Origin: Clostridia bacterium
GTDB taxonomy: Bacteria > Bacillota > DUOV01 > Zhaonellaceae
Assembly: GCA_012838615.1 (NCBI GenBank)
Contig: DUOV01000209.1
Coordinates: forward strand, 1-44,892
Length of the DNA: 44,892 nucleotides
Direction: 5' to 3'
In this document: in pieces, positions 9,700 to 16,880 of the stretch
How positions within the stretch are numbered: position 1 is the first letter of the stretch
Layout of the letters: each line of letters begins with the position of its first letter
Program-made: the position numbers and the translations under genes
The notes under the pieces: model-generated
What the model saw: the letters and a program-made list of their open reading frames with translations, nothing else
The model's database searches: none
Told to the model about the DNA's origin: nothing

Positions 9700-10572
9700 T
9701 CAAAATTCAAAGTTTAAATTTTTACACTTGGGACAGCCCTCACATATGGTTACTCTGTCACCGAATACATTTTGTATTGTGTTTATTACATTTTTTGTCT
9801 GATAACATTTAACTGTGTGTAAAATTATTTGTCTTGGAGCAATTGTTATGAGAGCACTAATAAGAAGATCTTCATAGTTTATTTCGCTAGTTGGCAAATC
9901 AAAGATTAAGCCTTCCAAATATTCATTACTGATTACATTTTGATTACCATCATACAAAGTAAATAAGCCGGAGGGTTTCAATAAAACATGAACCAATTCA
10001 GCTCTCGGATCTTGAATATCTACAAAATATCTAAGTAACCGAATGAACTCGTTATATTCTTTCTCCATTAAAAAATCTTCTACTGCTCTATCAACAACGT
10101 CTTCCAGATCACTTAAGTATTCTTTTAAGCGGAATTTAATAAAACCATCGATAATTAAATCATCATTATTTTCAAGATAATCAATGACTTTAAAAAGTAT
10201 TTTATTTTTTCTCTGGATACTATTATCTAGCCTTAGCATTTCTAAAGTTTTTTCCAAAATAATGTTCTTTTCTTCGTTTGTAAAGTAATGATAATTATTT
10301 TTTATAATTCTGCTAACAAGTTTTTCTTCCCACTTTCCAACTACCAAATCAGATATTATCTTAGCTACATATTGTTTAAAAAGAGTTCTATAGCTGTTAA
10401 AACTTGTATCCTGATCAGTTTCCACGTCAAACCCTAAAAAAGTATAATTGCCACTTGCTTTTTCCTTACAATATATTTGCACACCTTCAGCCTGCAATAA
10501 CTTGAATTCATCATCAAGTCTATTGCGGATGAAATCGATGTGGCGCGTGCTTCCAATTGATATCAGCGACAC
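9700..10572 (-). CDS. ytxC: YtxC-like sporulation protein
   Basis: About 290 aa. The order of conserved segments (IYCKEKASGNYTFLGF, a helical middle, LLISALITIAPRQIILH, and a C-terminal CEGCPKC) matches the putative sporulation protein YtxC, which sits near thrS in Bacillus as it does here. No enzymatic motif is visible. I prefer the GTG at 10572 because AAGGGG lies 8 nt upstream; the GTG at 10581 overlaps that site. The C-terminal CxxC may bind metal. Confidence 0.8.
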   Translation of the reverse strand: MSLISIGSTRHIDFIRNRLDDEFKLLQAEGVQIYCKEKASGNYTFLGFDVETDQDTSFNSYRTLFKQYVAKIISDLVVGKWEEKLVSRIIKNNYHYFTNEEKNIILEKTLEMLRLDNSIQRKNKILFKVIDYLENNDDLIIDGFIKFRLKEYLSDLEDVVDRAVEDFLMEKEYNEFIRLLRYFVDIQDPRAELVHVLLKPSGLFTLYDGNQNVISNEYLEGLIFDLPTSEINYEDLLISALITIAPRQIILHTVKCYQTKNVINTIQNVFGDRVTICEGCPKCKNLNFEF

Positions 10573-10581
10573 CGTTTTCAC

Positions 10582-10924
10582 CCCTTTCTTTAATTATTAT
10601 ATGAGCAAAAAAAAATTTGTATACAAATTGCTTTAATAAAAGAAATGAGTCCTAAAACTGCTTCGCCTGAAAACTTTCAAAAATACTAGAAAACTTAACT
10701 TATCAAAAGGAGAAAGCCTTATTATTTAAAAATCAGAAAGCTTGTTCTTTCTGATTTATAAAAAGCACCTATCGGTGCGTTATTTTATTCTCCGTTGATT
10801 AAATTGAAAAAACCAGTTATTGAATTTTCGTTAAAACAGTTCGTGGGAGAAAAAAGAGGGGAATTTGAGTAATGATGAAAAGAAAAATACCAAGGGCATA
10901 AACCCTTGGTATTATATGTTTTTA
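10582..10924. other. Gene-free stretch with three hairpins
   Basis: No gene seen. It holds a hairpin AATCAGAAAG/CTTTCTGATT (about 10728-10753) inside a repeat shared with 14070-14168, a small GCACC/GGTGC hairpin (10767-10780), and ACCAAGGG/CCCTTGGT (10889-10910) just downstream of tRNA-Val, which is probably the end of its transcript. Confidence 0.55.
10684..10765. repeat. Hairpin repeat, copy A
   Basis: Shares with copy B (14070-14168) the ordered pieces AGAAAA, AAAGCCTTA, AATCAGAAAGCTT, CTTTCTGATTT and ATAAAAA. Both have a central 10-bp stem. It may be a small repeat family or a reused terminator. Confidence 0.55.
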
Positions 10925-11001
10925 TGGTGGTCGCTACTGGACTTGAACCAGTGACCCCTTGCATGTCAAGCAAGTACTCTAACCAACTGAGCTAAGCGAC
11001 C
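10925..11001 (-). tRNA. tRNA-Val(GAC)
   Basis: 77 nt including an encoded CCA. Acceptor GGTCGCT pairs with AGCGACC; the anticodon arm is CTTGC-TTGACAT-GCAAG with anticodon GAC; the T arm is ACTGG-TTCAAGT-CCAGT. All stems are intact. Confidence 0.96.
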
Positions 11002-11050
11002 AATAACAATGAGATTATAACATAACTTTAGGGAACAATGCAATATTTTT

Positions 11051-11078
11051 GAGCCGGGTGTATAAATTCCCGGCTCAA
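11051..11078 (-). other. Hairpin after lpdA
   Basis: 8-bp GC-rich stem GAGCCGGG/CCCGGCTC. It sits where a terminator would be expected, but the minus strand continues with A rather than T, so it is only a candidate transcript end. Confidence 0.5.
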
Positions 11079-11099
11079 TTACCTTATTTCTCAATTGCT

Positions 11100-12482
11100 T
11101 TATACATGAATACTCATACCATGAACACCTTCAGCTGCTTCCATTAAAGTTTCAGCTAAAGTAGGATGGGCATGTATTGTTTTAGCCAATTGTTCAGAAG
11201 TCAGACCATTGTTAATAGCTAATGTGGCTTCAGCAATCAGATCTGTAGCGTGAGGTCCCATTATATGAGCGCCTAATATTTTATCAGTTTCTATATCAGC
11301 AATAATTTTAACCATACCATCTGTTTCACCGAGACAAACTGCTTTTCCACTAGCCATAAATGGGAATTTCCCAATATTTACAGCTAGGCCTTGTTCTTTA
11401 GCTTGGTCTTCGCTAATTCCTACAGTAGCAATTTCAGGCGCTGTAAAAATACATGACGGAACTGCAGAATAGTCCATTTTTTCTTTTTTACCACCAAATA
11501 AATTTTCCACTAACAGGATACCTTGTGCACTTGCCACATGAGCTAGTTGAACTTTATTTGTAACGTCCCCAATAGCATAAATACCAGGAATATTTGTTTC
11601 CATGTAGTCATTTACAAGGATTTCCCCTTTTGGACCTAATTCAACCCCAACATCTTCTAATCCTAAACCTTTTGTATTAAAGGTTCTTCCAATACTAATA
11701 AGGACTTTTTCTGCTGTAAGCAAATCACCGTTTTCTAATTCAGCACTAACACCATCTGTACCTTCTGTAACGGCTTTTATCATTGCCTTTGTTTTGACTT
11801 TAACGCCACGTTTTTTCAGGAGTAAAGTAAATCTTTTAGTTAATTCACTATCAACCATTGGTAAGATTGAAGGCATTGCTTCTACAATAGTTACTTTTGA
11901 ACCTAATGCTGCAAAAATTGTTGCAAACTCACATCCTATTACTCCCCCACCAATAATAAGCAAACTTTCGGGAATAGCATCTATATCAAGAATTTCATTA
12001 CTTGTAATTACTGTTTTGCCATTATACCCTAGTGAACCTATTAAAGCTGGCTCTGAGCCAGTAGCAAGAACAATATTATTACCCTCAATTTTTTCTAGGC
12101 TACCATCGTTTTTCATAACTTCAACTTGATCTTTACTTAAGATTTTGGCAGTACCTTCAAACAAGTCAATCTTATTTTTCTTAATAAGATAACTAACCCC
12201 TTTGAGCATTTGGTTTACTACGGACTTTTTCCTGTCCATAATTTTTTCAAAATCTATTTTGTAGCTTTCGACTTGGAAACCAAAATCGGCAGCATGTTTT
12301 ATATTATCTAATACCGAGGTACTTGCAATTAAAGCCTTAGTAGGAATACATCCTCGGTTCAAGCAAGTACCACCAACTGCGTCTTTTTCAACTAACGCTA
12401 CTTTTACTCCAAGTTGAGCAGCACGGATAGCTGCGACATAGCCCCCCGGGCCTCCTCCAACAACAATTAAATCATATTTCAC
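11100..12482 (-). CDS. lpdA: Dihydrolipoyl dehydrogenase
   Basis: 460 aa FAD enzyme that reoxidises dihydrolipoyl groups with NAD+. It shows the N-terminal FAD site VGGGPGGYVAAIRAAQLG, the redox-active disulfide GGTCLNRGCIPTK, the NAD-binding GGGVIGCEFA, YAIGDV, and the C-terminal His-Glu pair in HAHPTLAETLMEAAEG. The start is a GTG with AGGGG upstream. No lipoyl acyltransferase or glycine-cleavage gene lies beside it, so the partner complex is not visible here. A GAGCCGGG/CCCGGCTC hairpin lies downstream. Confidence 0.96.
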   Translation of the reverse strand: MKYDLIVVGGGPGGYVAAIRAAQLGVKVALVEKDAVGGTCLNRGCIPTKALIASTSVLDNIKHAADFGFQVESYKIDFEKIMDRKKSVVNQMLKGVSYLIKKNKIDLFEGTAKILSKDQVEVMKNDGSLEKIEGNNIVLATGSEPALIGSLGYNGKTVITSNEILDIDAIPESLLIIGGGVIGCEFATIFAALGSKVTIVEAMPSILPMVDSELTKRFTLLLKKRGVKVKTKAMIKAVTEGTDGVSAELENGDLLTAEKVLISIGRTFNTKGLGLEDVGVELGPKGEILVNDYMETNIPGIYAIGDVTNKVQLAHVASAQGILLVENLFGGKKEKMDYSAVPSCIFTAPEIATVGISEDQAKEQGLAVNIGKFPFMASGKAVCLGETDGMVKIIADIETDKILGAHIMGPHATDLIAEATLAINNGLTSEQLAKTIHAHPTLAETLMEAAEGVHGMSIHV

Positions 12483-12660
12483 TATTACAGCACCCCTTTT
12501 AACAATTTTAAAAATACTGTTTATCTAGTAAATTATACTACTTTATACAAAATAACTCAAAAATATTTATAATTAGATATTACTATTTAATGGTGTCAAA
12601 ACCACCTGTCAACGCATAAAGTAATCATACACGATACTAAGGTAATTTAGGAGGTAGGTT

Positions 12661-12947
12661 ATGAAATATGAACATATAAAAAAGGTTTTCCCAGGTGGCA
12701 ATACTTCCCAAGGTTTTTACTCATTTTATAATTACATACTAGGTCCCAACGCCAAAAGACTTTTTATTCTTAAGGGTGGGCCAGGTGTTGGAAAATCCAC
12801 TTTCATTAGACAAGTGGGTGAAACAATGATTGCTAAAGGGTACGATATTGAATATCATATTTGTTCCTCTGATAGCAATTCTCTTGATGGAATCGTTATA
12901 CCCACCTTGCAAATTGGTATTATTGATGGTACAGCACCCCACGTAGT
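12661..12947 (+). CDS. 5' part of an interrupted two-P-loop ATPase gene
   Basis: Encodes residues 1-95 of a 366-aa protein whose remainder is at 18482-19305. Strong ribosome site GGAGG before the ATG. The piece has Walker A GGPGVGKST at 39-47 and then GYDIEYHICSSDS and LQIGIIDGTAPHV. It resembles the uncharacterised Firmicute ATPase family annotated PRK06851 (recognised from memory). As the DNA stands, the frame runs past the junction into foreign sequence and stops at 13071, antisense to the end of ddh. Joined to the 3' part through the 10-bp core it continues in frame with no stop. Function unknown. Confidence 0.88.
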
Positions 12948-12957
12948 GAGTTCGTTA
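12938..12957 (+). other. Left attachment site of the element
   Basis: Core CCCACGTAGT (12938-12947) lies in codons 93-96 of the ATPase gene, followed inside the element by the recombinase arm GAGTTCGTTA. The likely central dinucleotide is CA at 12940-12941. Confidence 0.85.
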
Positions 12958-12983
12958 AACAAATTAATACCTTGTAATATTTA

Positions 12984-13967
12984 CTATAACAGACGTGCAC
13001 GCAAATCTTCATCTGACAGATTAGATAAATACGCAGGAGGAACGTCAAAAATAGTTTTGGCGCCATACTGACCTTGTTGATAAAGCCGATATACCGCGCG
13101 CGCATATGCCACAAGAACACTCGCTGTAAACTCGGGGTTGCTTTCTAGTTTTAAAGAATATTCAATGATATGATTATTTTGTTTTGTACGACCACTTCGA
13201 ATTACGAATCCCCCATGAGGAATTTTATTATGGTTAGTTCGCAGTTCATCTTCTGTTACAAAAATTACTTCTGTGTCATAATCAGCAAAGTAGTTAGGCA
13301 TTTTTTTAATTTCTTGCTCTATTTCATTTAGATCTGCTCCTTCCTGAGCAACAACAAAACATTGTCTATAATGCTTTTCTCTGGTTGAAAGTTTAGGATT
13401 TTCACCTCTCCTTACTGACTCAATTGCGTCCTCTATTGGAATAGTATATTGAACACCAGCCTTCACCCCTTTTACCCTACGAATTGCATCTGAATGACCT
13501 TGGCTCACACCTTTTCCCCAAAAAGTATAAGTTTCCCCTTCTGGTAGAATTGCTTCGGTCATCATACGATTAAGAGAAAAAAGCCCCGGGTCCCATCCAA
13601 CTGAAATTATACTAGTCTTCCTGGCTTTTTTAGCTGCCTTATCAAGCGCGGAAAAATATTCTGGGATTCTGGCATGGGTATCAAAGCTGTCAACTGTATT
13701 AAACATTTGAGCCAAATAAGGGCCTTGCTCCGGCAAATCTGTCATGGACCCTCCACAAAGGATCATCGTGTCAATAATACCTATATATTTTTCTACACGG
13801 TTATAATGCTCGACTATAGCCGACGAATTTTCTAGATTAATGAGATTTGGATCTCTTCTTGTAAAAACCGCCACCAACTCCATGTCCGGTTGATTAAGAA
13901 GTGCCGCTTCAACGCCTTTACCTAAATTACCGTACCCTACAATTCCAACTTTAATCACAGAATCCAT
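12984..13967 (-). CDS. ddh: meso-Diaminopimelate D-dehydrogenase
   Basis: 327 aa, full length. NADPH-dependent enzyme making meso-diaminopimelate directly from tetrahydrodipicolinate, for cell wall and lysine. N-terminal Rossmann motif VGIVGYGNLGKGVE; substrate-site segments CGGSMTDLPEQGPYLAQ, SVGWDPGLFSLNRMM and GVSQGHSDAIRRVKGV are as in characterised Ddh proteins. An AAGGAGG site precedes the ATG. It is cargo of the intervening element; its stop lies only 36 bp inside the left core and no terminator separates it from the junction, so its transcript probably runs antisense into the 5' part of the split gene. Confidence 0.95.
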   Translation of the reverse strand: MDSVIKVGIVGYGNLGKGVEAALLNQPDMELVAVFTRRDPNLINLENSSAIVEHYNRVEKYIGIIDTMILCGGSMTDLPEQGPYLAQMFNTVDSFDTHARIPEYFSALDKAAKKARKTSIISVGWDPGLFSLNRMMTEAILPEGETYTFWGKGVSQGHSDAIRRVKGVKAGVQYTIPIEDAIESVRRGENPKLSTREKHYRQCFVVAQEGADLNEIEQEIKKMPNYFADYDTEVIFVTEDELRTNHNKIPHGGFVIRSGRTKQNNHIIEYSLKLESNPEFTASVLVAYARAVYRLYQQGQYGAKTIFDVPPAYLSNLSDEDLRARLL

Positions 13968-14069
13968 GTGTACCTCCTTACTAGGTTATCATACCAGTTT
14001 AATTTATTATTTCGCTCTAAAAATAATTTTAAGCGATTAATCGTCTATGTTTTAAAAATAAAAAATTAT

Positions 14070-14168
14070 TAGAAAAACTTGGCTTGCTACAAGTTCTTTG
14101 GAAGAAGGCAAAAGCCTTAATTGCTATTAATTATAATCAGAAAGCTTATACTTTCTGATTTTATAAAA
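14070..14168. repeat. Hairpin repeat, copy B
   Basis: Related to copy A at 10684-10765, with the stem AATCAGAAAG/CTTTCTGATT at about 14136-14160. This copy is inside the intervening element, between trpP and ddh, while copy A is outside. Confidence 0.55.
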
Positions 14169-14192
14169 AAACGGCCAGCATTAGCTAGCCGT
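14164..14192 (-). terminator. Terminator after trpP
   Basis: On the minus strand the stem ACGGCTAGC/GCTGGCCGT with a 4-nt loop is followed by seven T. It begins a few bases after the trpP stop. Confidence 0.88.
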
Positions 14193-14199
14193 ATAATAC

Positions 14200-14718
14200 T
14201 TATTTTGCTATTGTGGTTTCAATTGTCTTCTTACTAAACACAACAACAGGATACAAAATTAATACCACGATAGCATTTGCTAGTGTTGCAGGAAGTACAA
14301 CCGTAGCAAATAAAAACTCGAAAGAAGCTGGTAGGCCAACAATAATCAAAGTGCATAGTAAAAAGACCGACCCGCTAATCAATGTTCCAACAATACCAAC
14401 TAACAAAGAGATAATTTTGGAATTTACTTTACCGCTTAAATATTTAATTAGGAAATATACTGCTATGGTTGTAATTAACTTATCAACTACGTTAGGAATT
14501 TGGCCTCCTGGCATAGAAGTAGTCAAAGCACTTAATAATCCTGCTAGAAAGCCAGCTAAAGCTGCTGTTTTAGAATTTTTATACATCATTAAAATTATAA
14601 ACAGCATACTTAGTAATAGATCAGGTTTTATTCCCCCACCGTACCCAGGAATAACTAGATGCAAAAGTGTTCCAATAGCTAATAACAACGCAATTTGAAT
14701 AGAATCTCTTAAACTCAT
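14200..14718 (-). CDS. trpP: Tryptophan transporter TrpP
   Basis: 172 aa, almost entirely hydrophobic with about five membrane segments. The N-terminal IALLLAIGTLLHLVIPGYGGG, then KPDLLLSMLFI, LSALTTSMPGGQIPNVVDK and GTLISGSVFL, closely follow Bacillus TrpP (YhaG), the tryptophan permease. The identification is supported independently by the leader: 11 GAG triplets spanning the ribosome site, as expected for control by the tryptophan-sensing protein TRAP. It is cargo of the intervening element. A thiamine- or biotin-type ECF component was considered, but the motifs and leader fit TrpP better. Confidence 0.9.
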   Translation of the reverse strand: MSLRDSIQIALLLAIGTLLHLVIPGYGGGIKPDLLLSMLFIILMMYKNSKTAALAGFLAGLLSALTTSMPGGQIPNVVDKLITTIAVYFLIKYLSGKVNSKIISLLVGIVGTLISGSVFLLCTLIIVGLPASFEFLFATVVLPATLANAIVVLILYPVVVFSKKTIETTIAK

Positions 14719-14789
14719 CTCATCTCACCTCATTAAAATGTTTACAACGTAGGGTTCTCAGCTCAGCTCAGCTCCTTTCCTCCTTTCTC
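14706..14789 (-). promoter_or_regulatory. TRAP-type binding site: 11 GAG triplets over the trpP start
   Basis: Reading the minus strand there are 11 GAG triplets. The upstream group lies at 14787-14789, 14780-14782, 14772-14774, 14767-14769, 14762-14764 and 14757-14759. The downstream group lies at 14729-14731, 14724-14726, 14719-14721, 14714-14716 and 14706-14708. Most are spaced exactly 5 nt apart (2-nt spacers), the spacing TRAP uses. The second group covers the Shine-Dalgarno sequence and start codon of trpP. TRAP has 11 subunits, each binding one triplet, so tryptophan-loaded TRAP should block translation. The 25-nt gap between groups is unusual. Confidence 0.88.
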
Positions 14790-14892
14790 AGAGATTCTTA
14801 CCACTACTTAAAAATATTATATTCGCAATTTTTCTTGTTTACAACAATAAAATTTATAAAATAAAATTTTATTAAGCAACAAAAAACCAACC

Positions 14893-16602
14893 TTATTTAT
14901 CCTGCAATTTGGCTTTTTGGATTTTTGCCCAGGTGTCTTTTAAGCCTACAATACGGTTGAAGATTAAATTATCTTCATCAGAATCTTTATCAAGGCAAAA
15001 GTAACCTTGTCTTAAAAATTGGAAACGCTCACCTGGTTTGGCATTTTTTAGAATTGGTTCTACTAAACAATTCCTCAAAACAGTAAGTGAATTAGGTGCT
15101 AAATTATCTAGAAAGCTTTGTCCTTCTTCAACGTCTTCCGGATCCTCTTTAATAAAAAGATTATCGTACAAACGAACTTCGGCTTTTAAAGCATGAGACG
15201 CAGATACCCAGTGTGAAGTACCCTTAACCTTGCGCCCATCTGTTGACCATCCACCTTTAGTCTCTGGATCATAAGTGCAATGAATTTCCACTATTTCCCC
15301 AGTTTCCTCGTCTTTTATTACATCAACACATTTAATATAATAGGCGTGTTGCAAACGAACTTCTTTTCCAGGTGAAAGGCGATGAAAATTCTTGGGAGGA
15401 CTTTCTTGAAAATCCTCTCTTTCAATATATACTACTTTTGAAAAAGGTACTTTTCTGGAACCTAATTCAGGTTTTTCTGGGTTTATGGTTGCATCTAACC
15501 ACTCTACTTGTCCTTCAGGATAGTTATCTATAACTACTTTTAAGGGTTTTAATACAGCCATTACTCTAGGTGCTTTTTTATTCAGATCTTCACGAATACA
15601 ATGTTCAAGCAAAGCAATATCTACCATGCTATTACTTTTAGCTACCCCGATACGTTCGCAAAAGTCTCTAATGGATTCAGGAGTGTACCCTCTTCTTCTA
15701 AGTCCCGATATAGTTGGCATTCTAGGATCATCCCAACCAGCTACATGACCATTTTCGACTAATTCGCGGAGTTTACGCTTACTCATTACTGTGTAGCTTA
15801 AATTGAGCCGGGCAAACTCAATCTGAGTCGAATGACAATCAACTTGTAAGGTATCTAAAAACCAATCATATAGCGGCCTATGATCTTCAAATTCAAGAGT
15901 ACAGATTGAGTGAGTTATTCCCTCAAGAGCGTCAGATAACGGATGGGCAAAGTCATACATAGGGTAAATACACCAAGTGTCACCGGTTCTATGATGTATA
16001 CTCCTTTGGATACGGTAAATGATTGGATCACGCATATTAAGGTTTGGGGAAGCCATATCAATTCTTGCCCGAAGAGTTCGGGAACCGTCCGGAAACTCTC
16101 CGTTTTTCATTCTCTGAAACAAATCCAAATTTTCCTCTACCGAGCGATTTCGATAGGGACTTTCCTTGCCAGGTTCAGTCAATGTACCTCTATATTCCCT
16201 TACTTCCTCAGGGCTTAAGTCACAAACATAGGCCTTGCCTAATTCTATTAATTTAATAGCATACTGATAAAGTTCTTCAAAATAATCTGAAGCATAGTAT
16301 AATCTGTCTTCCCAATCGAAACCAAGCCACTTAACGTCTTCCATAATTGATTTAACATACTCTACATCTTCTTTGGTGGGATTTGTATCATCAAAACGTA
16401 GATTACATAAACCATTATAGGCTTTGGCAATACCAAAGTTTAAACAGATAGATTTAGCATGTCCAATATGTAAATAGCCATTGGGTTCAGGGGGAAAGCG
16501 AGTATGAACTCTATTACCGTATTTCCCGGTTTTTAAATCATCATTGATAATAGCTTCAATGAAATTTGACGGCGCTTTATCTACTTGACTTAAATTAGGC
16601 AA
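14893..16602 (-). CDS. glnS: Glutaminyl-tRNA synthetase
   Basis: 569 aa, close to the usual 550-570. Class I motifs: [15 protein letters not shown] near residue 38, and VMSKRKL (KMSKS equivalent). [35 protein letters not shown] and [10 protein letters not shown] are GlnS-specific; the C-terminal part is the GlnRS beta-barrel anticodon domain. I start it at the TTG at 16602: GAGGAGG lies 8 nt upstream and the protein then begins just before the conserved [10 protein letters not shown]. The frame is open further upstream, but that stretch does not look like GlnRS. Most Firmicutes make Gln-tRNA by the GatCAB route, so a GlnRS gene on a mobile element is notable. Confidence 0.96.
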   Translation of the reverse strand: MPNLSQVDKAPSNFIEAIINDDLKTGKYGNRVHTRFPPEPNGYLHIGHAKSICLNFGIAKAYNGLCNLRFDDTNPTKEDVEYVKSIMEDVKWLGFDWEDRLYYASDYFEELYQYAIKLIELGKAYVCDLSPEEVREYRGTLTEPGKESPYRNRSVEENLDLFQRMKNGEFPDGSRTLRARIDMASPNLNMRDPIIYRIQRSIHHRTGDTWCIYPMYDFAHPLSDALEGITHSICTLEFEDHRPLYDWFLDTLQVDCHSTQIEFARLNLSYTVMSKRKLRELVENGHVAGWDDPRMPTISGLRRRGYTPESIRDFCERIGVAKSNSMVDIALLEHCIREDLNKKAPRVMAVLKPLKVVIDNYPEGQVEWLDATINPEKPELGSRKVPFSKVVYIEREDFQESPPKNFHRLSPGKEVRLQHAYYIKCVDVIKDEETGEIVEIHCTYDPETKGGWSTDGRKVKGTSHWVSASHALKAEVRLYDNLFIKEDPEDVEEGQSFLDNLAPNSLTVLRNCLVEPILKNAKPGERFQFLRQGYFCLDKDSDEDNLIFNRIVGLKDTWAKIQKAKLQDK

Positions 16603-16749
16603 CTTGTATACCTCCTCAATATTAACATCTCGAACATCATTCTTTAAATCATTATAAACTCTATATTTTTTTTGTAAAGTTTCACCTCCAAAAGACTGAA
16701 TAGGACAATTTAAGGCTTCATACTTATTCAATATGAAGGAGGTGAACTT
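16603..16749. promoter_or_regulatory. Divergent control region between glnS and the recombinase operon
   Basis: About 147 bp separate the divergent genes. It holds two oppositely oriented Shine-Dalgarno-like sequences forming an inverted repeat (TTCACCTCC at 16680-16688 and GGAGGTGAA at 16737-16745). The left one, on the glnS strand, has no ATG/GTG/TTG start at proper distance. Promoters must lie here but I cannot place them with confidence. Confidence 0.45.
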
Positions 16750-16860
16750 ATGGCAAAAAAGCTGACTAAGTACATTATAAATGAAAAGTACAAAGAAAAC
16801 GTACAACTAGAAGATATCATTAAAAAAATTGTTGAACAAATTATTTTTTCTTGTGAATAA
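16750..16860 (+). CDS. 36-aa protein preceding the recombinase
   Basis: Reads [20 protein letters not shown] then a helix-like [13 protein letters not shown] and the ending SCE. It has a strong GAAGGAGG site 7 nt before the ATG and ends 20 nt before the recombinase start, so the two are very likely co-transcribed. I recognise no family. Position and size suggest a small accessory or directionality protein, but that is only inference from context. Confidence 0.65.
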   Translation: MAKKLTKYIINEKYKENVQLEDIIKKIVEQIIFSCE

Positions 16861-16880
16861 CTTACATACGAGGTGTGTTT

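Noticed and set aside
10785-10973. A 62-codon open frame on the minus strand
   Set aside because: It reads through tRNA-Val and its terminator; it has no ribosome site or coding character.
12661-13071. A 136-aa stand-alone ATPase gene
   Set aside because: The last part after residue 95 reads through the element's end and is antisense to ddh; the family's conserved continuation is at 18492.
16603-16806. N-terminal extension of GlnRS to an upstream start
   Set aside because: The extra residues resemble no GlnRS and overlap the small gene on the other strand; a proper ribosome site and TTG at 16602 give the normal length.
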